Source: Dermacentor variabilis (lineage: Eukaryota; Arthropoda; Arachnida; Ixodida; Ixodidae). Taken from it: 64,000 nt of DNA. The DNA lies in contig NC_134570.1 of assembly GCF_050947875.1 (NCBI RefSeq), positions 201,079,750 through 201,143,749 of the forward strand. The letters are read 5' to 3'. How positions within the stretch are numbered: the first letter of the stretch is position 1; each line of letters opens with the position of its first letter. The notes under the pieces were generated by a model that was not told the origin of the DNA, did not search any database, and worked only from the letters and a program-made list of their open reading frames with translations. The position numbers and the translations under genes are program-made. Below are positions 32,787-44,399 of the stretch, piece after piece.

Positions 32787-34060
32787 TTAGGCTCGAAAGA
32801 ACGTAGACAAATTCCGCCCTCGCCATGAATTCACTTTACGTTGAATTTTGCCAACTTCTCCCGACCAATGAGCGTTGCTATTTCGATACTGTGAGAGAGG
32901 CACACCTAAATAACGCACATCTTCTTTCCATTGAATTACTTCGTAATGTGATGGCATTGTGGCCCATAATCCAAACCAAAAACCTGAACTTTTTTCAAAG
33001 TTAACGCGTGCACCAGAAGCAGCACAATATTCTTCTGTAATTGCAAAAGCAGTGTTTACACTTTTTTTATCGGTACAGAAAAAGGCCACGTCGTCTGCAT
33101 ACGCAATAACCCGAACCTCATTAGTCAGTAATTTAAAGCCTTGGAAATTTTGTTCCTTAAGAATACTCATACAATGTGGCTCTAAATACAAGCAGAGCAC
33201 CGATCTCGCAACATGAATGTTCGTCTGAATGGACCGGCCTCTGATGCCACATGTTTGATGATCATCGACCACAGATCTTACTACAGCGTGCAAACGGTTA
33301 GCTAATACCTTAGCAAAAATTTTATAATCCACATTGCATAAGGAGATAGGCCGATATCCGTCAACTTTTTGCAATTTCTTTTCATCATCGCTTTTGGCTA
33401 TAAGGACGGTGTGTCCTTCGTACATTGTGGCGGTTAGGTACCCTACTTCCAAGGCCTCTCGGTACACCTGAAGTAATAAAGGCGATAAGAGGGAACGAAA
33501 ACACTGATAAAATTCGGCTGTAAACCCATCCGGGCCGGGTGTCTTGCCCTTCGCTAACGAACCAATGCATGAGGTTACCTCATTAAAAATGTTTTCATTT
33601 GTGTAATCGTACTGATCCTGATTTAACTGGGGCAGCAACGATACAATTTTTTTGGCAGCATCTGTATCCAATGGCATATGGTCTCGAAATAGTTTTTGAT
33701 AAAGCTCAAAACATGCTTTAGTTATTAGAGTAGGCTCGTTAACAATGATTCCACCATACTCTATCTCTAGTATTTCTTTTGACAGCGCGTGTCGGAGCTC
33801 ATCACCAAGGGCCGCACTGCAAGGCTGTTCTTCCAGGAAACGCTGCTCTCGCACACGCACTAGTACACCTTTGTATTTTTCTGCGTTCAAAGTTTGTAAA
33901 TGTGCCTTGACCTTATGAATATCATCAATTTATTGAACCGGATGTAGGCATTCAAGCTCATGCGATTCACTCAAAAGCATATACAATGCTTTGTATTTAT
34001 TCTTTTTTTCAAAGGCTAATATTGATGATTCTTCGATAGCTATCATTTTAGCTTCCTGTT
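32787..34060 (-). pseudogene. Tx1/L1-like reverse transcriptase with an in-frame deletion
   Basis: The 367-codon frame (32787-33890) and an upstream stretch separated by one stop show KGKTPGPDGFTAEFYQCF near residue 116, DGYRPISLCNVDYKIFAKVL near 177 and HQTCGIRGRSIQTNIHVARS near 211, typical of the Tx1/L1 group. The next residues jump directly to LYLEPHCMSI and RVIAYADDVAFF (YADD at 33090-33101). The section that should hold motif A with its catalytic Asp and the RQG-SPLLF block is missing, roughly 90 residues by comparison with the family. The reading frame is kept across the junction near 33191. The polymerase cannot be active. Confidence 0.85.
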
Positions 34061-34089
34061 TCATTAATTGTTTGAATACGCCACGTCAG

Positions 34090-35239
34090 CAGACAGAGAT
34101 TGACGGATAATTTGTCATGTCAAAACCGGGAAGCAGTTTGTTTCGCAGAGCTACGTCTCGTACAGGCATGGTTGATGCGCTATCGCCCAGCAACTAAAAC
34201 TCAAGCCTGTACCAGAAAGAAAAAGTCGCTGTCCGTATTCAGCAGTATGCTTGGAAGTGCCACAACATCGATTTTCACTTGCGATTGCTATTTTAACTTC
34301 GAAAAAAAGTCCTAAATGAAGCGCCGACCCGGCTTGGTGTATGGGCGGTTACTGCCGATTTCGATACCTGTTTCTTGTTCTTCACGCAAAGGATATTCAA
34401 CGCTTCCTTAGTTCAGTGATGCTTTTCAGTCAACACGCCTGTATAGTCATATATCGTCGTCAGAGAAGCGCAGGCTAGTGCTGGTAGCCTTCGGCGATAG
34501 CACATATACCTGTGTTTATGACGCGTCACATCAGCGGTCATGGCTTCTTGTGCTGGCACTGTAGACATGAGCCAATTGTTTATTTAAGAACAGCGATGCG
34601 AAAGGTGAAATATAGAGGGATTTATCCTTGTTAGATGTCTTGATTCCTGAGCCTAGACGCGCCGATAGCGTGAGGACGGACGTGGCGGCTACGCTAGGCC
34701 TAAGCATCGGTGGGGACCAATCTCGGCGCGGGTAGCTGGCGAAAGCTAAAATATGTGCATTTGAGCCTTAAAACTTTTTTAGTACAATTGGGAGAGTGGA
34801 AGCGCGCGAATCTCCTCAGCTTTGTTATCGGTGCGATAATATCAGTCAGCGATAGGCTTCGAACTCGGAGTCTGTTCGCGTGTGTCTTCACGACTTCTGC
34901 ATTTCATGTCCACTCAACAACACTGCGACGACGGCGACAACTCCAATCATACGTTACGTGCGAACTACTAAATAACGCGGCGTCCTCTGCGTTTACGTGG
35001 TTTCGGTCAAGAACTTAGCTATCCGCCCAGCGAAAAGGGAAAATGAAAAAAAAAACGAAAGTGATTTTCAGTTTCAAATGTGCATGAATAAACAGGGCAG
35101 CTCACGCACCTTTATTTCAAGCTGTGACACGAAATATGGTTTTATAACTCCAAGATATAGCGTTATTTAGGACAAGAGACTAGTATCAAGCGATGAAATT
35201 GTATAAAGCATTTAATAATCAGCAGCGCTCGTCCTTGCG
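34090..35239. other. Unassigned sequence, no gene seen
   Basis: This is the far flank of the Tx1-like insertion. Open frames reach 102 codons (34710-35018) without family resemblance. No repeat is evident before the CCAGYG-rich block. Confidence 0.4.
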
Positions 35240-35500
35240 TACTGGAACCAGCGCGGCACAAACACAACCATCGCAGTTTCCAGTGCGAACCAGCGAACTG
35301 CAGCGAGAACTAGGGCCTGTACAGCACAAACCAGTGCGCCCCAGCGTCAAGGCAGTGGAACCAGCGTCTCTTCCAGTGTGGCCCAGCTCTAATCCAGCGT
35401 TCTCACTGGTGTCCCAGTGAGTCCCAGTGAGTGCCAGCGTACCCAGTGCGACCCAGCGCCAAAAAGCGCGCTGGTTTCACACTGGAAGACGCTGGTTTTT
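35240..35500. repeat. CCAGYG-rich degenerate minisatellite with inverted end
   Basis: About 13 copies of CCAGCG or CCAGTG occur within roughly 220 bases, commonly about 10 bases apart (for example the run near 35418-35458: CCCAGTGAGTCCCAGTGAGT then GCCAGCG, CCCAGTG, CCCAGCG). At 35468-35500 the motif flips strand (GCGCTGGTTTCACACTGG and GACGCTGG). The array thus ends in an inverted arrangement capable of folding back. Confidence 0.7.
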
Positions 35501-35779
35501 GCAATAGAGAAAGAATACCAGACGCTGCTAAACTCCACACACCAGCAGATTATGTCTATGATTTCGCATGAACAACAGTGATTATGGCACGTAATAAACC
35601 CCTATTCTCAGCCTGACATAGTCCTAATTCATTTGGTGATGTAGTTCCCGAGTTATAATGTGTGCAGTTACTAAATAACACGTTTTGTTGAGTGTCCACC
35701 TGCGAAGACAACACTGCATGCCCTGACTTCTCGACGCCATCTGACATGCCTGAAGTTGTTATCAATGAGTAAGGCATTT

Positions 35780-36720
35780 TTACCTTACTAAACAGATTAA
35801 AAACTTCATCTACATCAGATTATAGCGAATTTAATAACAAGCTACTAAAGGATGTGTCACAGTGTCTCTGCGACATGCCCTTCTTGGTCGATTCATAAAA
35901 CTGGCGAGTGGCTAAAGCCATCCCGTTCTATAAATCCCGCGAATGTTTCTCACCTCTTAACTACCAATGAATATCATTAACCAGTACATTTTGCAAACTT
36001 ATGGAACACATTATTAATTCACAAGTCATCGACTATTTCGAAGATCCCAGTTTAACATTCAGCTACCTGCATAGGCTTTCATTTACATTACGACTTAACA
36101 TGAAGCCACCACATTTACTCCATCTTTGCAGCAGTTCATCGCTCTCTTGGCATCATAAAACGAAACCTAAAGCATGCTCTTATCAACATACATCAACTTG
36201 TTTACACTGCACTGATCCACACAAAGCTCGAATGCGCATCGCTACTATAGCATTTTGGCAGGCATGCATTGTTGTCGAGATTGCATTTGTTCGAATCTGA
36301 GCTGCTCGCTTCATATTTTCCGATCATTCCTCTTACACTAGCGCGTCATCATTAAAAGCACGTACTGATTTATAAGCACTATCACTTCGCCACGAATCAA
36401 TAAGCCTTTGCCTGCTTGACAAACTTTATAATCATACTTCTCTTCATAATGATTTCTTGCAGTCACAGCCTGTCGTCTTTTCTTGCCGGGATCACCATGT
36501 CAAGTTCAAGTACATACCATGTCATAAGTTACAATACGGATGCTCCTTTATACCCTGCACCATCACTGAATGGAACTGCTTTCCCTCTGATATTGCCACA
36601 CACTCTGTCACTCTAAAATTTTTCAGCATTCTATGCACTCTTAATTAGTTTCCTTTCTTATTCATTTTTCTTTAGTTGGTTTTGTGAGTTACTAATAAAT
36701 ACCTGTAATAATACCATAAT
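35780..36720 (+). pseudogene. CR1-like LINE ORF2 fragment, internally deleted
   Basis: The plus strand keeps NWRVAKAIPFYKSRECFSPLNY, one stop, then ISLTSTFCKLMEHIINS near 35890-36020. This is the RT block that in CR1-B reads DDWRIAKVTPFLKSGD and RPISLTST. After about 500 unrecognisable bases the 36457-36648 frame gives the C-terminus FIPCTITEWNCFPSD and THSVTLKFFS, the terminal block of the same LINE group. The palm domain with the catalytic loop is missing between them. The 3' end may lie near 36720 after an AATAAA-like word. Confidence 0.65.
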
Positions 36721-36739
36721 CTATGTGGGCATGCATATT

Positions 36740-39700
36740 TTAAACATTTGGTTGTGCTGTGTGCGTAACTTTCATTTTGCAGTATTTATGATTTATTCGA
36801 TTCTGTTTCTTAATAGCTAAACAATGTTAGCATACTTTTGTTCTGTACTTTTTTCTATTATTTATTGTAAGTATTACTTTGTAATCTCTTCTATGTTTGT
36901 AATCCCCCTCCCCTGTTAATAATGCGCTCACCTGAATGCCTTTAAGGGCTCCGTGTATCAATAACAAAACAATAACCTCCATTAGTTTTGGCTGCTCGAA
37001 GAGATGTACAAGGGGAAGGATAACACATGATAAAGGGACAAGGTACATAATTACAGGCTATAGGGAAAGACATGTATCATCTAGCACCTGAAAACACTGT
37101 TTACTAAAACCTACCAACTTGGCTATGAAGTTCTTTCAAAGAAAACTCAAATTTTTGTTTGGTTATAAATGTTTAATAGTGGAATATAATGTGGTCCAAA
37201 ATGAAATTGGGAGTTATGTGAACAGAACTATATAGACAACGGAAAATAACATGCTGTTTTCTGCCTGTGTGGTACTGCAAGAAAAGCTAAATAAACAATA
37301 ATGCACGAGAGTAAATGCATACAGCCACCGCGATGATGCCACGGTGGAGGCCGGAGAGGCATATCCGTGAGCATACACATCAGGTATATGAGAGCCATGA
37401 ATGTGAGGACTACAAAAATGCACGGAAACTGGATATCAAACATTAATTTAGCATGTAATGACAAGGCTTTCACGTATATATCGTGAGCGTCAGTTCAGCA
37501 GCTGTTTGTTTTGTATGCAGCTTTGCCATAGAACGCTAAAGATATCAACCTGATGGAAATCCTTGTTTTATTTACCGAGCTTAAGGGTGCACTGAAAGCA
37601 TCAGATCAAAAAGCTTTATATTTGTTTGAATGAAGATTAATTTTTATTTAGTGATTGCTTACATCCCTATTCAACTGTAGTTTGAGTGGCACAGCTCTAA
37701 GGGTAATCTTGAGTCAACTCAGAACTTTTACAAGAGATTAACTTTGTGTTGGATGGCCCAAGCTCAAGAGCACATCATATATGATTTGCTACTTTGCAAA
37801 TTACAAAAACCTTCAGGTATAAGTTTAGTAATTGTGATGCCTAAATTTCTGCATATATTTACTTAAAGAAGTCCTCAGTCAAAATTAGAAACTACTCAAG
37901 AAGTCTTTTTCAGTATGTATTTCTGCCACTGGTAAATACAAACCGTATCTATTTTATTTTTTCTATGAAACCTTTTTAAAGAGTCCGGCAGCAAGGTTTA
38001 AAGATTACACATGAAAACTTGCTGCTTTCTTGACAAATTAGGGTTGCCGCTAGGGAAGCACGAATGAAAGATGAATTTTGCACTCATAACTTTGGCTTTT
38101 TAATCAGAGCACATGACGTAAGGCCTTTATAAGATGATGTACCACCAAGCGACTTACGTATGTGAGCTATGCTGTACTAAATGCTGCAGGTAAATTCTCT
38201 GTTTTCCCAAACACAAGGTACACAGCTTAGTGATGTTTAGGGCAAGCACTCAGCCATGTTTCAAGCAGCAAGCTTTGAAGTTTTTATACTAAATGGCATA
38301 TCTTAGGTCATAACATCACATGCCCTCACTAGCTGCTATTATGCTAACACCATTATAGTACGAAAGAAAGGGTGGTAATGCAGATGAAACACCAACTGTG
38401 TATCTTTTATCTCCTTCTCTCTTTTTTAATTTTGCATTTTGCATGCATTAATCTTTTATGAGGAAGAGGTCAAGTTCACAAGGATGATAGTAATGAAACC
38501 TTCAATTTCTTAAAGATGTAGAGTTTTTTTTCTGCATACCCAGACACCTTGCACGACATCTGCTGTGCTTAGGAAAAAAGACATATGCTTTATCAATGCC
38601 TTCCTTCTTTTTTCTATTTGTGCAAGGGGTGTCCACGAATGGAAGCAGTCAATGTGCTTCAGTACATATATTTTAATAATAATTATGAAGATGTCGGTAT
38701 GGCGGTATAGGAATTAGGCAACCTGAAGATTAAATAAATGTGTCTACACGGAACAGCAGATTACATAACGAAATGTTAACATTTATTATAAAGGCAACCA
38801 GGAGCTTTTGAGTGATCTGCATTTATGATAAGCGAAGGGCCGGAAAAAAGGTCACTTTCCTGCTGCTGAGCTGCCTGGTCAGATATGATGCAAAGAATAT
38901 TATTAAAGTGCTCATGAAATGTGTGGGAGAGCAAGCCGTGCAGTAGCCCAGCCCAACCCCTAATCCTCCTTTGATGCCTTTGTAGACATACATTTGAAAA
39001 TGTTTTTGCTGCACACAAAGACGTTGACTTTGATGTAGCAGTGTTGTGAGGAATTTTGCCACCCCAGGTAAAGTCAAACTACTGCACTCCTCTCCACTAT
39101 GGCACCAAATTTAGGTGCATCAGATGAAGAGCTTTAAGACACATTGTAAGGCATTAGTAACTAATATGGGACGAAAGTTGGTGCACAGGTTTCCAGGCAT
39201 CACTTCATAGTTCTTTCAATAGTCAGCCATCCATAATGCATTTGAAATTGAATATTTACGGAATCCAACATTGTCTTTCGCGCGTTGCTGAAATGTAAAT
39301 GTTAAAGTGGGGAGAGGAACGACTAGGTCCAATGTGCCCATCTAGAGCTGCCAAACCTAAGTGGCCCCTGCTTCGCCTGCAACACAAAATATATCTGTTT
39401 GGATGTGCTCCTGGCCAGAAATATACATACAAAATAACAGACGGTGCTGCTGTGCCAATAATTTCAAAACAGTCTTACATGACTTGGCATGTGCCATCCA
39501 TTAATTAAAACATGGCGTGCACAACAAGCACAGTATCTTCAGGCGAAGTTGTAGTGTCATAGCTTCCGTACAGAAATGTAGAAAAGTCTAAACAAGGCAC
39601 TGCGCTAAAATTTGTCTTGTGAATTCCTACTCTGCCAACTGTGCAGGTTGATGATATATACTCTGATCTGCGAGCTAGCCGAATGCACATGTACACAAAG

Positions 39701-40079
39701 CAAAACGATTCACCTCTTAAATATGTAAAATGACGCCCAGGTAGGCGCAATATATATTCAGCTCTGTATGCTTCCTCGAAGAAAACGTTTCTTAGTGCGT
39801 TGTTGATTCACAATAATATACCTCATATGCATATAGAAGAAGAATCTGCAGTCTTTTAGGCTGCTTGTTAAAATACCATGAATACAAAGAGCTGCAGATA
39901 TTAAGAAACAGTTTGGTTGATGCCCAGTCTAATACTGCGCGATTATACTGACACATAAGCATACTAGTTTATCTTTTTCTGGGGCTTGCATTTCATCTAC
40001 TAACAACTGGTAGATATCAGTCAACGCGAGATGCAAATAGTCTTGTACTTTGCAGAAGGTATGCATATATTATATATAG
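36740..40079. other. Unassigned AT-rich sequence, no gene seen
   Basis: Over 3.3 kb the only frames are short (up to 84 codons) and lack motifs. Hydrophobic minus-strand frames at 37214-37473 have no supporting homology. I see no tandem repeat of note, no tRNA-like promoter and no clear element ends. Confidence 0.4.
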
Positions 40080-40260
40080 CAGCGATTACGTTACGACCTT
40101 TGACGAGTCATGTCACGCGCTTGACACACCATGCTCGCCGCTATGCTGTTGTGCTTTGAGTGTCACATGTTTTTCTCGGCACAGGTTCGACCAATAAACA
40201 GTTAATGCTTTGAAGTCACGGTGGCAGTGTCTTATTCTACGCCATCACGACAACGCGACA
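40080..40260 (+). mobile_element. Possible 3' part of a solo LTR
   Basis: The stretch has CACAGGTTCGACCAATAAACAG with AATAAA at 40193-40198 and ends CACGACAACGCGACA. This composition resembles U5-R ends of tick gypsy LTRs as I remember them. There is no matching second LTR and the 5' boundary is not visible. I hold this weakly. Confidence 0.3.
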
Positions 40261-40779
40261 ATGCCTTTAAGTATATTTATTGATTTGAAAGCAAGAATTC
40301 CATAGTCATTTTATGTGGCATGAAGGAATGCGATGCAGACGTGGTAGCAGATCTGAATCATTATCATTATTACATATACATAATATTACTGTATTAATCA
40401 ATATTATGCATCGTTGTAATGTGCGTAGTACAATATAGAGCATACCAATCAACACAGTCAGTGCTCAAAGTTAGCCGGGGCTCAATAGAGTCCAGCCTCC
40501 CTTCAATTTTCTAAGTAGGGGCTCGGCCCCGCCCTTGCAGTTCAACTATAGCACTGCGGCACCCATTCGACAAGCACTGTAGGTGATTTTTTGCCAGTAG
40601 TGGCTTATGAGGGGAAATTCCAACTCTCCAATTTTAGGAAGAATGTCTTAAATAAATAACAACTCGGTTTACAACCTCCGCCCCAGGGGGGCGATCATGA
40701 ATGCCTTAAATTGTTGCATAATCTAGTTAACACCCCATGTTACTAATTAAAGAACAACTATCTATCTCCTGATAAATTT

Positions 40780-41112
40780 AAACCTTCTAGAAATAGCCAC
40801 ACACTTAACCTTGCACCATTTCAACCACGCACTAACCTATTTAAGTATAGCTTCTTTCTTCATACGTATGAAAAATTGGAGTTACTCCCAGGTCAAACTA
40901 GGTCACTGCCTTTAGAGGAATGTTTGTATAAATTATTTGATTCATGCTGTGTTTATTATACTGACTGTAGCTTTTATTTTGAAGTTATGTTTCTTAAGGT
41001 GTTGAAGTTGATTTGTGCAGAAGAACATTTTGTTATATGCAATGTACAAACCTACTCCTGCGATAGCCCAATTGGGCTGCTGTATGTCAAAATAAAATGA
41101 AATAAATAAACA
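40780..41112 (+). pseudogene. CR1-like LINE 3' terminal fragment
   Basis: The frame leading into and through 40876-41100 includes FKYSFFLHTYEKLELLPGQT and RSLPLEECLYKLF, which is the C-terminal block of CR1-like ORF2 proteins (SFFxRTIxxWNxLP...). A 3' UTR and AATAAAATGAAATAAATAAA tail follow to about 41112. Only the last fraction of the element is present. The catalytic domains are absent. Confidence 0.6.
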
Positions 41113-41329
41113 AATAATAGTGAATAATCATTTGATAGGGCATGAGCAAAAACAAGGCAACAGCTATTGTCCTACTTCTGCATGCATTTCCCCAAGGCAT
41201 TGAACAGTCACCGGGCAGCCTTAATTGATCGACTAATTAAGATTCTTGGCACAGCTAGCCTACTGTTTCACGAGCCGGTTGAGTGTGAACCTACCTGCTC
41301 GTGAATTATGGAAGGTTCATCTTTGTTTC

Positions 41330-41462
41330 TTAGTTTACCAGTTAATTTGCCAGTTAATTACCAGTTACCAGTTACTTACCAGTTTAACATTTACCAGTTA
41401 CCATTTACCATTTTATACTTACCACTTTATACTTACCATTTACCAGTTAATTTACCAGCTGA
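41330..41462. repeat. Degenerate TTACCAGT tandem repeat
   Basis: TTACCAGT, TACCAGTTAA and TTTACCATT variants recur about a dozen times in 130 bases. Spacing is roughly 7 to 13 bases. The pattern is a small AT-rich minisatellite. It makes an artificial Tyr/Leu/Thr-rich frame at 41246-41578, which is not a gene. Confidence 0.75.
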
Positions 41463-41579
41463 TTCGTTTAGTTTTGCATTATGAGTACTGCATGTACTAT
41501 AGCAAACATGCATGTACTTTGTACAGTTATGGAGTAATCAGGTGTGAAACCAGGAAATATATTCTTGTAGTGCCCTGAG

Positions 41580-43156
41580 GTTCTAAGTCCTTGCAGCTGC
41601 CCTGACCACAGGTACTACTAGCCGTTACCACCAGTGGTGCGGCCGGTATGTCGATACCGCCGGGAGCAGCATGCACTCCTTTGATTATGAAAGTGCTTTA
41701 TTGAGCGAGATATGTGACCCGTGACACGTGCGGCTTTGCCGTAAGTCCGTTTCACTTGCATGAGCCACGTCAATAGAAAGAGGCCACTCTTCTTATTTTC
41801 TTTTTCTGGTGAAGATTGGACTCAACATGGAATAAACAAAGCTTTTCGAAGCACGTTTACAGACGCACAAACACGAAGGAATCACCAGAGTCTGACTCAT
41901 CATTAACATGTCTAATTGACGAAAGATTTGGCGACTGTCCATTGTATTTGTTAGGTTGTTAATTATGCTGTTTCTCCCTCCGTTAGCCTTTCTGAATTTC
42001 GTGACTTGCTCGTCCGGCTCCTTTTGCCGACGAGAAGCATCCTAATACTCACTCCATTCCGAGCAGCAATATTATATAACGGAAATTCTGTCCCTTCATT
42101 TAAAGCCCATTCAACCAGGTTCAATTTTTATTTCCTAAACATCGAGCCACAATATCTAAGGAATTTTGTTTAAAGGCCCCAGGTCAGCTGTCAATGGACA
42201 TAAATCGGAGGGGCCAAGGGCCAAGGAAACCGAACCAAAACATTGTTTGCCGTGAGCGCTTTCTAAACTGCATGTGCCTCATTTCTTTATCAGCTAAAAA
42301 TAAAAAATCTAGACAGACATAAGTTAGAACTTTGCTTCGTTTTTTCCTTATTCAAACTCTTCTAGGTGGCGCCACAACAGCTCAGCGAAATGCACGCGGC
42401 GCGAATTCAAATCCACGGCGAGGTTTGAGCACGGGAAACTGCTGTGTGAGGGTAGGCCGGGATAAGATTGACAGCTCAAAATTTTCTGTTTGTGCTTACG
42501 AGACAGCAGTATTTGACAGAAAATAATAATACCTTGATGCTCTTCTCACGCCTACAAGCGAGAGCGACGTGATTAACACTGCAGTGTAATGCGCAACGGT
42601 GAACGCCAATGAACTGCGTGCCACCACCAACCTGGACGAATAATTTTGGTAAGCTTTTATTTTATTTCTTGTTAACCCAGTTTGTCGCAGGCAAAAAAAA
42701 ATTTCTTTATTTGAAAAAGGATCGCATATTTCTTCGCTATCTTGAGTCTCACGCCGTGAACAACGGCTTCTGCGATATCCTGAACGTATTGATGTGCTCA
42801 GTGCGTATGCATGATGTAAGACGGTACTACTGATACGGAATAAGCAGAACTGTGTAACCTCTATATCGTACAGGGCGAGAAGACGCGAAGATAATATTGC
42901 AGTTAAGTAAAAAGGACGCATCTGGTTTGTACTCGTGCTTTTGTTTTAGTTGCTGTATATTTTGATAATGTATCGTCATTAACAAAATACCAGCATGGCC
43001 GGACTTAATGCTCTCGTTCTCGCGTGCAAATGTCGTGGTTTGCTGAAGCAGACCACTGTGAATGGCGCCAGACAGGGCACAATTCTCCCCGTTCTTCAGC
43101 ACCTGGCCAAAAAGTTATTTCTGGTATAGGAAAAATTTCGCAGCTCAGCACTGTAC
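41580..43156. other. Unassigned sequence, no gene seen
   Basis: A 141-codon minus-strand frame at 42496-42921 is the longest here and has no recognisable domain. No repeats were identified. Confidence 0.4.
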
Positions 43157-43364
43157 CCGCCGTGGTTGCTTAGTGGCTATGGTGTTGGGCTGCTAAGCAC
43201 GAGGTCGTGGGCTTGAATTCTCCTGGGGGCTGAATGCGGAAATACCCGTGCACTTAGATTTAGGTGCAAATTAAAGAACCCCAGGTGGTCCAAATTATTC
43301 CGGAGCTCCCTTACTATGGCCGGCCTCATAATCAGATTGTGGTTTTTGCAGGTAAAACTCCATG
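43157..43364 (+). mobile_element. Ruka-type SINE, moderately diverged copy
   Basis: It begins CCGCCGTGGTTGCTTAGTGG and continues with GCTGCTAAGCACGAGGTCG, ACCCGTGCACTTAGATTTAG, the CCCAGGTGGTCC block and CCTCATAATCAGATTGTGG. It lacks the GGCCGCGGCGGCCGC block of the consensus-like copy at 59089-59326, replaced by a shorter G-rich stretch, so it has an internal deletion. Confidence 0.88.
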
Positions 43365-43984
43365 ACTTATTTTTTTATCTCTGCACTATGTGTCTTGAAA
43401 TGTTCTCCCTTGCTTACGCGTGTTTGTAAAGCCTTCACCTTAGTTTTAGCTTTAACATTTGAGGGTATTCTCTCTGTGCATAATTCATTTACATCCAACA
43501 ACCGTGGATAGAAGCTGTGACGTTGTTTCAGATCGTAGTGCCTTTCCTCTAAGTTGTAGTGATACATATCATTGGAAATATGTAGGGTTGGAAATACCTT
43601 TTTTCATACTTCACATTCTAGAATACAAGTTTATATTAGGGTAAAACTTGCAAAATGCATTGGGATACTTCCTACTAAACTTTATTTAAATAAAATAACC
43701 AATATTTTCACTGTCCCTTTATTGTGCACTCTCATTGTGCAGAGTGGACCCTGAACTGGTTTGAAGGCATAAACTGACTGAATGGATTCTTGTCTTGCTT
43801 TTGCATAACTCAGTCTGAGTATGAAAGAAAAAGGAAATGTGACAAGATGAGCGCTAACTTCCAAATGGTTTTATTCCATGACCCTACTGCATATTATATG
43901 GGCCACTCATAGCACACATGACAATAACAATTGAAACAACAACCTTACAAGAAATACACGACTGCAGTTCTCTGAATGTGTGCC

Positions 43985-44330
43985 GACCAACTTAGAAATA
44001 AGATTTCTTGCCTGATAAAGATAAGTAGGGTGTACTCACGCATACCCTAATGCATTTGGTAATGTGATTAGCCTCAATAATCTCGTGCATCAGTTGATTA
44101 TGACTGTATCCTGTCATAAGCACGCATTCTTTAATAGAACTATTTTGCATCCACAAGTCTTGCAATGCATGGCAAGGGACCCACTTCATTAACATTTATG
44201 AAGGTTGTAACTATGCTCCCCCAAACAATCATTGATAGCCCTTCCCATCTGTCTAATGTAGATGCCGTTGCACGGCAAGGGAAAGTTGTATACCGAAGCT
44301 CAACTGCGATCACCATGCCTGTTCGTCTTT
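43985..44330 (-). pseudogene. Penelope-like element GIY-YIG endonuclease fragment
   Basis: The minus strand gives VYNFPLPCNGIYIRQMGRA then INDCLGEHSYNLHKC, which aligns with the GIY-YIG core of Penelope-like elements (GxxYIGQTGRCxNxRLxEH). Two stops later come HCKTCGC, SSIKECVLMTGYSHNQLM and HEIIEANHITK, then CVSTPYLSLSGKK, the C-terminal signature of the same proteins. The second motif reads YIR at 44249-44266, not YIG, so a core glycine is lost. Penelope-like elements couple an RT to this nicking endonuclease. No RT part is recognisable upstream. Confidence 0.7.
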
Positions 44331-44399
44331 TTTCCAAACAGTGTGTCGAAAAAGATGTAAAATACTGGCAAACATGCAGTGACCAGTACGTCACTCCAT

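Larger units (their letters stand above)
29894..34076 (-). mobile_element. Tx1/L1-like LINE, 5'-truncated, inserted in tRNA-like A box
   Basis: The minus-strand element runs from 34076 to an AATAAA plus A-rich tail at 29894-29910. It is flanked by the perfect 13-base direct repeat TACGCCACGTCAG (29881-29893 and 34077-34089). Its 3' UTR is interrupted by a second LINE at 29941-31774. Subtracting that, about 2.3 kb remain: an RT domain and a C-terminal zinc-binding domain, without endonuclease or ORF1. The 5' truncation with target duplication is the signature of target-primed reverse transcription. Confidence 0.85.

Noticed and set aside
41246..41578. 110-codon Tyr/Leu/Thr-rich frame
   Set aside because: Produced by the TTACCAGT repeat.
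42496..42921. 141-codon minus-strand frame as a gene
   Set aside because: No recognisable motif or repeat and no supporting neighbours.
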